Positions 25,097 through 34,500 of a stretch of DNA of 40,834 bases are shown here, piece by piece. The stretch's first letter is position 1; every line of letters begins with the position of its first letter. Origin of the DNA: Sporomusa silvacetica DSM 10669 (lineage in GTDB: Bacteria > Bacillota > Negativicutes > Sporomusales > Sporomusaceae). The translations under genes and the position numbers were made by a program. The notes beneath the pieces were generated by a model. It was not told where the DNA came from and made no database searches. It saw only the letters and a list, made by a program, of their open reading frames with translations. The DNA lies in assembly GCF_002257705.1 (NCBI RefSeq), contig NZ_LSLK01000097.1, forward strand, positions 1 to 40,834, written 5' to 3'.

Positions 25097-25972
25097 ATGC
25101 AAAAGTATACATGGACGATAAGTAAACTGGTAATGAGCTTAGTTATCCTTGCGGCAGTCTCTATTGCTGCTTTGCCGCAGGCGGAGGCATTCAAACTTAC
25201 AGTCACAAATAACTATGACAAAGCCAAGTCTTTTTCCATTCTATATCATGAGGATAGTACAAACAAATGGCTATGCAGAGGCTGGTACAATGTGCCGGCC
25301 AATACGACTAAAGAGTATAATTTTTCCGGTTCAACAAGTCCTGCGTATGCGTATCTATATAGTACAGTATGGACAGGCGACGGTGAGGAGGATGCTGTTC
25401 GCCGCACAGTAATTAATAATAAGTTTCGCTATTATGATGGCGAGTCCTGTCCTGCGGGTTCCAATCGCCATACGGTAAATTTTTCGAAGTTCGCTATGTG
25501 TGTTAACGGCGCTCACTTAATCTGGGGAGAGCCAAACCAAGCTGCCAGGCAAACGGCAACCCCAGGCAACAACAGTCAAATCGCAGGCATTAGTGCGAAT
25601 GAGTTGCTAGGGATTGAATTGCTGAATAATGACCGGGAAAAACAAGGACTGCCGCGGCTGATTGCTGATCCAAATTTGACGAAGGTGGCACGGGAGCAGG
25701 CTGCCGATATGGTAGTGCAGCATTATTTTAATCATACTAATCTTCAGGGACAGTCGCCTTTTGATCGTCTCAAGGCAAGTGGAATTACATATCGGTCAGC
25801 TGGTGAAAATATTGCCTATAATTATTCTGTTGAGAAATTGGAAGAGGCGTGGATGAATAGCCCGGGACATCGTGCCAATATTCTTAATACCAGCTACACC
25901 CATGTCGGCTTAGGTCTATATCCCGGAGAAAATGGTTCTCTTTATGGGGTGCAAGTATTTGCTGGTTATTAA
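25097..25972 (+). CDS. Secreted CAP-domain (SCP/PR-1-like) protein with DUF1036-like N-terminal domain
   Basis: Protein of 291 residues, ATG at 25097; the ribosome binding site is weak (GGGGGTGG, somewhat distant). A signal peptide ends near QAEA. The N-terminal domain (about 33-150) has LTVTNNYDKAKSFSILY, CRGWYNVPANTTKEYNF and two further cysteines, resembling DUF1036. The C-terminal domain (about 170-291) is a bacterial CAP domain: LLNNDREKQGLPRLIADPNL, REQAADMVVQHYFNHT, SAGENIAYNYSVEKLEEAWM, SPGHRANILNTSYTHVGLG, with the His, Glu and His positions of the CAP cavity. CAP proteins act outside the cytoplasm; their bacterial roles are poorly known. The combination of the two domains is notable. 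Confidence 0.8.
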   Translation: MQKYTWTISKLVMSLVILAAVSIAALPQAEAFKLTVTNNYDKAKSFSILYHEDSTNKWLCRGWYNVPANTTKEYNFSGSTSPAYAYLYSTVWTGDGEEDAVRRTVINNKFRYYDGESCPAGSNRHTVNFSKFAMCVNGAHLIWGEPNQAARQTATPGNNSQIAGISANELLGIELLNNDREKQGLPRLIADPNLTKVAREQAADMVVQHYFNHTNLQGQSPFDRLKASGITYRSAGENIAYNYSVEKLEEAWMNSPGHRANILNTSYTHVGLGLYPGENGSLYGVQVFAGY

Positions 25973-25995
25973 AGGATAAAGAAGGGTGGATAGCT

Positions 25996-26382
25996 ATGAA
26001 CAGAAAATGGATGATTACCGTTGTATTATGTTTGCTCCTTGTAGGTGTGATGGGGAGCACGGCTTATGCTAATAATTTGGATTGGAAAACGACAAATATA
26101 AACGTTGAAAATGGTTTGCTTTATATTGAAGGATATTTTACTAACAATCGAGCCGACAAGGTTGTTACCAGAATAAACTGGTTCCAGCCTAACTTAACTT
26201 TTACGTTGATTGATGGCAATGTTATAACCTTAACAGAAAAAGATACTGCGCCCAAAGAAGTCTGGATTGAACCCGGGTGTACCTACAATGTAGTATTTAC
26301 CATAAGCCCGCCGGGAGATGTTTGGAAAAGCTGGAAGGCAAAAGAGGTATACAATTATAATTCTGTAAAGATTCAGGGATAA
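25996..26382 (+). CDS. Secreted beta-rich protein of unknown function
   Basis: Protein of 128 residues, ATG at 25996, 23 bases after the CAP gene. Signal peptide with WMITVVLCLLLVGVMGSTAY cut after YAN-type text. The mature part reads as one beta-sandwich-like domain: VENGLLYIEGYFTNNRADKV, INWFQPNLTFTLIDGNVIT, then WIEPGCTYNVVFTISPPGDV. It resembles SLAP-type or FxLYD-type extracellular domains in style only. Last of the four exported-protein genes, followed by two hairpins. Confidence 0.75.
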   Translation: MNRKWMITVVLCLLLVGVMGSTAYANNLDWKTTNINVENGLLYIEGYFTNNRADKVVTRINWFQPNLTFTLIDGNVITLTEKDTAPKEVWIEPGCTYNVVFTISPPGDVWKSWKAKEVYNYNSVKIQG

Positions 26383-26417
26383 GTTAGATGTAGTTTTAGG
26401 TAGGTTTAATTAAAGAC

Positions 26418-26463
26418 AAAAGGCCGCCCACTGTAAAATAAGATTACAGTGGGCGACCTTTGT
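26418..26463. terminator. Terminator hairpin after the secreted-protein genes
   Basis: Stem AAAGGCCGCCCACTGTAA paired with TTACAGTGGGCGACCTTT (one mismatch), followed by GTTGG, so the T tract is short. A-rich on the left, T-rich on the right. Confidence 0.7.
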
Positions 26464-26472
26464 TGGACTAGT

Positions 26473-26534
26473 AAAATATAGGCTTGCTATCTTCGGACAT
26501 CGAAGGGTAGTAAGCCTATATTTTGTTATTTATT
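26473..26534. terminator. Second terminator hairpin
   Basis: AAAATATAGGCTTGCTA (26473-26489) pairs with TAGTAAGCCTATATTTT (26508-26524, one mismatch), with an inner CTTCG/CGAAG stem. GTTATTTATT follows. It is fully separate from the preceding hairpin, giving double insulation between the secreted-protein operon and the two-partner locus. Confidence 0.75.
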
Positions 26535-26574
26535 CAGATGGAAAGGTTAATATTACTACTTTTATTTTAGTCGA

Positions 26575-26765
26575 TGAGTTAAGATTCCCGCCTCTATAGG
26601 TGGCGTTACTTCAAGTGGGGTAGAATCTCCACCTGAAGATTCTACGTTCAGATTGCTGAACTTGTCACTCGTTTGTTCTGGTCAAGGTGTTGTTTACATC
26701 AAAAGCTGATAGCATCTAAGCAAACAAATCATACCAAAGTGGTTTTTTTATACATAAGATCATTA
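26575..26765 (+). promoter_or_regulatory. Gene-free, structured leader region of the two-partner secretion operon
   Basis: Hairpins: CCGCCT/AGGTGG (about 26588-26603); GTAGAATCT/AGATTCTAC (26620-26645, loop CCACCTGA); GTTCAG/CTGAAC (26646-26661). The first arm of an alternative stem, TCAAGTGG (26611-26618), can pair with CCACCTGA (26629-26636), the loop of the second hairpin, so two folds exclude each other. The first hairpin and following TTCAAG also recall the 3' ends of IS200/IS605-type tnpB elements, so this could be a transposon remnant. No good promoter was found downstream. Confidence 0.4.
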
Positions 26766-28472
26766 ATGATCCAGAATACTCACAAATATTTACTGTTAGT
26801 TAAGATTTGCGTACTTATCCTAATAATCCTATTTACTGCCACAAACCTTACCTGGGCAGCGCCACCATCCCGTACCGATATTGAAGAACAAAATCGCAAA
26901 GCACGCCAAGAAGATCAAGATCGCAGGCAACGTGAGCAAGGCCAGGACGTTTTTCTGCAGAAGGGTAAGCAAGGTGCTGAAACGGTAAAATTACCTGACG
27001 AGATACCCAGCTTCACCATAAACACCATAAAGATTGAAGGCGATGAAGAAGGTCGGTTTCCCTGGATATATGAGCTGACCAAAAAGTATCAAGGTCAAAA
27101 GATCGGCTGGCAAGGGATAAACATCATTGTAAAAATACTTACCAACGCCTTTATCGACCGCGGCTATGTAACGACAAGAGTACTTATCCCCCAGCAAGAC
27201 ATAGCAACAGGTGTCCTTACCCTGCAAGTGGTTCCCGGGACGATTAAAGACTTTAAGCTATCAGATCCCGCCATTAGAGCAGATTGGAAAAGTGCATTCC
27301 CGACAAGACCGGGAGATATTCTGAACTTGCGCGACCTGGAGCAGGGACTGGAGCAAATGAAGCGCGTTCCCTCCCAAGACGCTGAAATGCAACTGCTGCC
27401 GGGGGACAAGCCTGGCGAATCAATCGTACAAATCACTGTCAAACAGAAGAAGCCTTGGAAATTAGTACTCTCGTTAGACGACTCAGGCAGCAAAGCCACT
27501 GGCAAGCTGCAGGAATCGGAAACCTTTTCACTTGACAACCTATTTGGCGTCAATGACCTGTTCAACATCTCCTTGAATAGTGATGCCGAAAGAAAAGGCG
27601 ACCAATATGGCACAAAAGGAGACAGCTTCAGCTATTCATTTCCTCAGGGTTACTGGACGTATTCCCTATCAAGTTCAGTATATAAATACCACCAGACAAT
27701 TGAAAATTTAGGAACCTTCTTCGTGCCATCCGGGCGTACCAGAAACCTCGAAATAAAAGCAGAAAAACTCGTGTATCGTGACCAGACCCGAAAAACCAGC
27801 CTAGCCTTCAGCCTGATAAAATCCCGAAGTAAATCCTATATTGACGACACCGAAATCGAAATACAGCGACGCAAAACCACTGCGGCCAAACTGGCTCTTA
27901 ATCATAAACAATATAATGGTCAAGCCGTTGTTGACTATACGGTAGCCTACAAGCGAGGCGTACCCTGGTTGGGGGCACAGGATGATCCTTCTGCCAGTCA
28001 ATCTAACCAGCCAACTACCCACTACAATATCTGGACACTGGACGCCAGCCTCACAACCCCTGTTACCATTGGCAAAACCAAAGCAAGCTACAACTCAGCA
28101 TTGCACGGGCAGTATACCAAAGACCTGCTGTATGCCGCCGAATTCCTCAGTATTGGCAACCGCTATACTGTGCGGGGCTTTGATGGCGAACAGACACTCG
28201 CCGCCGAAACTGGATGGTATCTGCGTAATGAAATAAGTGTGCCAATCAAAGAAACTGGCCCGGAAATTTACCTGGCCTTAGACGTAGGTCATATTGGCGG
28301 TGCATCTGCCGGTCAATCACCTGGCAAAAGCTTAGTAGGTTCTACACTGGGGCTTCGTGGTACCTTGGCCGGAGCCCAATATGAAGTATTCATTGGTAAA
28401 GCTATCAAACGACCGGCTGGAATGGATGTGCCGGATCATGTTTTAGGATTCCAACTGCTTTATCAGATATAA
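26766..28472 (+). CDS. TpsB outer membrane transporter (ShlB/FhaC/HecB family)
   Basis: About 568 residues from ATG at 26766. No clear ribosome binding site is seen, and the frame is open upstream to 26673, but the text from MIQNTHKYLLLVKICVLILI reads as a signal peptide cut near WAA. A charged linker (EEQNRKARQEDQDRRQREQG) follows, then POTRA 1 (about 80-160; FTINTIKIEGDEE, GYVTTRVLIPQQDI) and POTRA 2 (about 165-240; LNLRDLEQGLEQMKRVPSQD), then a 16-strand-type barrel with the conserved lid motif GNRYTVRGFDGEQ near residue 470. The protein moves its TpsA partner across the outer membrane. The partner gene follows after 37 bases. Confidence 0.93.
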   Translation: MIQNTHKYLLLVKICVLILIILFTATNLTWAAPPSRTDIEEQNRKARQEDQDRRQREQGQDVFLQKGKQGAETVKLPDEIPSFTINTIKIEGDEEGRFPWIYELTKKYQGQKIGWQGINIIVKILTNAFIDRGYVTTRVLIPQQDIATGVLTLQVVPGTIKDFKLSDPAIRADWKSAFPTRPGDILNLRDLEQGLEQMKRVPSQDAEMQLLPGDKPGESIVQITVKQKKPWKLVLSLDDSGSKATGKLQESETFSLDNLFGVNDLFNISLNSDAERKGDQYGTKGDSFSYSFPQGYWTYSLSSSVYKYHQTIENLGTFFVPSGRTRNLEIKAEKLVYRDQTRKTSLAFSLIKSRSKSYIDDTEIEIQRRKTTAAKLALNHKQYNGQAVVDYTVAYKRGVPWLGAQDDPSASQSNQPTTHYNIWTLDASLTTPVTIGKTKASYNSALHGQYTKDLLYAAEFLSIGNRYTVRGFDGEQTLAAETGWYLRNEISVPIKETGPEIYLALDVGHIGGASAGQSPGKSLVGSTLGLRGTLAGAQYEVFIGKAIKRPAGMDVPDHVLGFQLLYQI

Positions 28473-28509
28473 AGACACTGTTGGAATGGCATCTCAAGGA
28501 GGAGATAGA

Positions 28510-31500
28510 ATGATTGGTTTTTCATCAAGGAAGAGTAAAATGAGTAAACTAGTAGCCTGGATTACCTTAGCCGTATTCAGCCTGCAGCCAACCATTATAG
28601 CGGCACAAGTAGTAGCCGACACCAAGGCAGCGGTCAACAACCGGCCTGTAGTAGACAGTGCGCCAAACGGTACCCCTGTCGTACAAATCACTACACCGTC
28701 AGCAGCAGGAGTTTCGCGCAATCTCTATCAACAATTTGATATAAACAGCAAAGGACTTATTCTTAATAACTCATTCAAATTAACCACGACCAAACTCGCA
28801 GGCTACATACAAGGCAATTCCAACCTTGCCGGCGGTTCAGCTCGCATCATCCTAAATGAGATTACAGGCAACAACATCAGCAACCTTGCCGGCTACCTGG
28901 AAGTAGCTGGTCAACGGGCTGATGTCATTATTGCTAACCGTAACGGCATCGTCGGGAATGGATTCGGATTTATTAATACAAATAGGGGCGTTCTTACCAC
29001 CGGCGTGCCCGTATTTGGTGGAAGCGGCAGTCTAGATGCTTTTCGCGTCATTGGTGGACAAATAAGCGTTCAGGGAAAAGGCATTGATGCAACAGGAATT
29101 GACCGGGTTGAATTAATCAGCCGGTCAGTAACAATCAACGCCGGTATCTGGGCCAAAGACCTAAACATTGTGACAGGCAGTAACAATGTGAAATATAACA
29201 CACTAACCACACAAACTCTCACCGGAGAAGGCAACCAACCCCAGGTTGCTCTTGATGTCAGCGCCTTAGGCGGGATGTATGCTAACAAAATTAAACTGGT
29301 TGGTACTGAACATGGTGTTGGCGTAAACAGCCAAGGCACCATCTCAGCCAGCGGCGGTGATCTCATACTAACGAACGATGGCAAAATAACACTGGGTGGT
29401 CAGAGTAACGCCAGTGGCAATGTAACGGTAACCACCGCAGACCGTATAGAAAATCAAGGGACAATCTACGCTCAGGGAAATACCACTATTAAAAGTACCG
29501 GCGTACTCAGCAATACCGGTGGTATTGCTGCAGCCCAAAATACCAATTTAACGGCACAAACCATAACTTCAACCGGAACGTTTGCCTCCGGTGTAACGAG
29601 TGGCGGCAAAATGGGAACAACCGGTGATCTTAGTCTAACGGCAACTGGAGCCGTGAATGCCCAAGGTAAAAACCTAGCGGCAGGAAACCTTAGGATCAGT
29701 GGTGCAAGCATAGATCAGAGCGGAGCAACGACCTATGCCGGAAGGAATGCCACCATTACAGCCAGCACGGGGGACAGTAACCATACCGGTGCCACCCTGC
29801 AAGCCGGCGGTGCTTTAACGATCAAAGCTGCCGGCACCGTCAAAAACAATAAAGATATACATGGTACCGCCGGTCAAATGACCGCTGATAACATCACCAT
29901 TACTGCTGGTGACATTTCCAATCAGGGTAGCCATATTACGCAGACCGGTTCCAGCATGACCAATCTAAAGGCAACAAACAGCATCGACAACACCGGTGGC
30001 ACTATCGCCACCAATGGTTCGACACTCACCATTAAGGCAAATACGATAGGCAATAACCAAGGACAAATACAGCACGCAGGAACCGGTGAACTGGTGGTAA
30101 AAGCCACCGGTGACATCAGTAATCGTAACGGTAGTATAACAAGCAACGGCCAAACCAGCCTTAGCGGCCAGAACATCGATAATGCCCAGGGTACGGTTGT
30201 GGTGCAAAAACAACTGGGAATCACCGCAGCCACGGTTTCAAACAGTCAGGGTACCTTTAGTGGCACAGATACAGTAAAACTAACAGCTTCAGGTGCTGTG
30301 AACAACCAACAAGGCGTTATTCAGGCGAGTAAAGGCTTGGTGGTCACCGCCCAGGCATTGAATAATAGTGGTGGCAAGGTCACCAACTTCGGCACGAGTG
30401 ATGCTGAAATAATTGTAAAAGAGAGCATTCAAAACAAGAGCGGATTGATTGGTGGCAACGGTGATGTAGACGTCACGGCCCAAACCCTGACGAGCCAAGG
30501 CGGCCAGGTCATAGCGAAAAACAACCTAACAATCATAAGTAAGCAAAGCACAGACAATACCAATGGCACAATGTCCGCCGGGCAAGACGTCAATTTCAAC
30601 CAAAGTAATGCCAACTTGACCAACCTTGGCGGCGAAATAAGTGCCGCTGGAGCTTTGCATGTCCAGGCGGCGGCAGTGGATAACACTGGCGGCAAATTGG
30701 CGGCGAACAAGGATATTACCCTTATTGCCCAAAGCCTGGATGGCAATGGCCAGACTGTAGCCGGTCAGGACCTTACCCTAGCACTAACAGGCAATCTAAC
30801 AAACAGCACCGGCGGCCAGCTCAAAGCCAACCGCGACGTGAACATAAATGCAGGCGGTGCAGTCATCAACAAGGGGAATATTACTGCTGTCAGAAACGCC
30901 AGTCTAACAGGCAGCACTATTACGAATGATGCAGGCGCCATTCTAGTGACCGGAAATGCGTTGAAAATTGCAACCAGCGGTAATGTGAATAACAACGGCG
31001 AAATAGATGGAAATGGCGTTTCGCTAAATGCCCAAAAAGTAGATAACACCGGCAAGGTAATTACCGGTACATTGACAGTAGAGTCAAATAGCCTAAATAA
31101 CCTGGGAGCTACAGCAGCACTTAACAGTACGGGCGATATGAACTTTAAAGTTCATGGTGATCTCACCAACCAAGGGGTAATCTATGCCCAGGGCAATACT
31201 ACCCTAACCGGAATTAGTAACCTCACCAATACTGGTGTGCTTGCCTCTGCAAAAAATACGGATATTGCGGCGCAGATCGTGTCCTCTACCGGAGCTCTTG
31301 GCGCAGGAATTAATGCCGATGGCAGTGTTGTTGGCGACTCCGGCAACCTAACAATCACTGCCACCGACGCGGTTACCAGCCCAGGGCAAACACTGGCTGG
31401 CGGCGACCTCACCATCACCGGTACTGCTGTGGATCTTACCGGGAGTAAAACGTACGCAGGCAATAAAGCCGACATTACAGCTACCAGTGGCGATGTCAAC

Positions 31501-34500
31501 AATACTGGCGGCACTATGCAAGTCGGCAATGTCTTAACGGTAAAAGCCATTGGCACTGTGAAGAATGATTCAGACGCAAAAGGCAGCAAGGGTCAGATTG
31601 TTGCCGATAACGTGTCGATTACAGCCAATACCATCAGCAACAAGGGCGGTAGCATCAAACAAATCGGTTCAGCTGCTACAACCTTGAAGGCGACGGACAA
31701 TATTGACAACACCGGTGGCACTATCGCCACCAATGGTTCAGCCCTTACCCTACAAGCAAATGCAGTTACTAATGACCAAGGGCTAATACAGCATGCAGGA
31801 ACCGGTGAGCTAGTGGTAAAAGCCACCGGTGACATCACTAATCGTAACGGTAGTATAACAAGCAACGGCCAAACCAGTCTTAGCGGCCAGAACATCGACA
31901 ATGCCCAGGGTACGGTTGTGGCGCAAAAACAACTGGGAATTACTGCAGCATCTGTGGAAAATAGCCAGGGAACCCTTGTTGCTTCCGATACCATTAATCT
32001 CTCAGCATCTGGCGCCCTTAGTAACCAACAAGGCGTCATTCAGGCGAGTAAAGGCTTGGCGGTCACCGCCCAGTCATTGAATAATAATGGTGGCAAGGTC
32101 GTCAACCTCGACACGAGTAACACCGAAATAATTGTGAAAGAAAGCATTCAAAATAAGTCTGGACTGATCGGTGGCAACGGCGATGTAGCCGTCACGGCCC
32201 AAACCCTGACAAGCCAAGGCGGTCAGGTCATAGCGAAAAACAACCTAACAATCATAAGTAAACAAAGCACAGACAATACCAATGGCACCATTGCCGCCGG
32301 ACAAGACGTCAATCTCAACCAAAGTAACGCCAGCCTGACAAATAGTGGCGGCGAAATAAGTGCCGGTGGGGCGTTAACTATCCAGGCGGCGGCAGTGGAA
32401 AATACCGGCGGCGATCTGGCGGCCAACAAAGATATTACCCTCACTGCGCAAAGCCTGAATGGTAATGGCCAGACTGTTGCCGGTCAGGACCTCACAATAA
32501 CACTAACGGGTAATCTAACAAATAGTACCGGTGGCCAATTCAAAGCCAACCGTGACATGAACGTAAATGCAGGCGGCACAGTCACAAACCAGGGAAATAT
32601 GATTGCCGTCAAAAATGCCAATCTAACGGGCAGCAATATTACGAATGACACAAGCGCCGTCCTTGCATCCGGAAATGCTTTAACGATTACGACAACTGGC
32701 AACGTAAATAACAACGGTCAGATAGACGGCAATGACGTTTTGGTAAGTGCCCAAAATGTAAATAGCACCGGCGCGGTGATTGCCAATACATTGAAGGTGC
32801 AGACCAATAGCCTGACTAATAAGGGTGCAATTAACAGTACAAGTGATATGAACCTTGATGTCAGTGGCACTTTGCTCAACCAAGGGACAATCTATGCCCA
32901 GGGAAATGCGCAGCTATATAACGTTGGTACACTTACCAATAGCGGTGTGTTTGCTTCTGCAAAGAATACAACCATATCGGCGCAGGTCGTGTCCTCTACT
33001 GGAGCTCTTGGCGCAGGAATCAATAGTGATGGTAGTATTGGTGATTCCGGCAACCTTACTATCACTGCCACCGGCGCTGTTACCAGTCAAGGGCAAACAC
33101 TGGCTGGCGGCGACCTCACCATTACCGGTACTGCTGTGGATCTTGTTGGGAGTAGAACGTACGCAGGCAATAAAGCCGACATTACAGCTACCAATGGTGA
33201 TGTTAATAATACAGGTGGCACTATGCAAGTTGGCGGTGCCTTAACGGCAAAAGCCGTTGGCACTGTGAAGAATGATTTGGACGCCAAAGGCAACAAGGGT
33301 CAGATTGTTGCCGATAAAGTGTCGATTACAGCCAATACCATCAGCAACAAAGGTGGCAGCATCAAACAAATCGGTTCAGCTGCTACAAACTTGAAGGCGA
33401 CGGACAATATTGACAACACCAGTGGCACTATCGCTACCAATGGTTCCTCCCTTACCATACAAGCAAATGCAATTACTAATGACCAAGGGCTAATACAGCA
33501 CGCAGGAACCGGTGAACTGGTGGTAAAAGCCACCGGTGATATTACGAATCGTAACGGTAACATACTGAGTAACGGCCAAACCAGCCTTGGCGGCCAGAAC
33601 ATCGACAATACCCAGGGTACGGTTGTGGTGCAAAAACAACTGGGAATCACCGCAGCCACGGTTTCAAACAGTCAGGGTATCTTTAGTGGCACAGATACAG
33701 TAAAGCTAATAGCTTCAGGTGCTGTGAACAACCAACAAGGTGTCATTCAGGCGAGTAAAGGCTTGGCGGTCACCGCCCAGTCATTGAATAATAATGGTGG
33801 CAAGGTCATCAACCTCGACACGAGTAACGCCAAAATAATTGTGAAAGAAGGCATTCAAAACAACTCTGGACTGATCGGTGGCAACGGCGATGTAGACGTC
33901 ACGGCCCAAACCCTGACAAGCCAAGGCGGTCAGGTTATAGCGAAAAACAACCTAACAATCATAAGTAAACAAAGCACAGACAATACCAATGGCACCATGT
34001 CCGCCGGGCAAGACGTCAATCTCAACCAAAGTAATGCCAATTTGAGCAACCTTGGCGGGGAAATAAGTGCCGGTGGGGATCTACATATCCAGGCGGCAGT
34101 GGATAATACCGGCGGCAATCTGGTGGCGAACAAGGATATTACCCTTACAGCGCAAAGCCTGGGTGGCAATGGCCAGACTGTAGCCGGTCAGGACCTTAGC
34201 GTAACAGTAAAAGGCAATCTAACGAACAGCACCAGTAGTCAACTCAAAGCCAATCGCGACGTGAACGTGAATGCAGGCGGAGTAGTGACAAACCGGGGCA
34301 ATATTACGGCTGTCAGGAACGCTAATTTAAATGGCAGCAATATCATAAATGAAACAGGCGCCAATATTGCGTCCGGAAATGCTTTAACTATTACGACAAC
34401 CGGCAACGTAAATAACAACGGTCAGATAGACGGCAATGACGTTTTGGTAAGTGCCAAAAATGCAAATAGCACCGGCACGGTGACTGCCAATACATTGAAG

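Noticed and set aside
19525..26550. A 16-base identity (CAGATGGAAAGGTTAA) at 19525-19540 and 26535-26550, considered as ends of one mobile element.
   Set aside because: By rough estimate one such match is not surprising in a 40-kb AT-rich window. The genes between are ordinary and no transposase or target duplication is seen.
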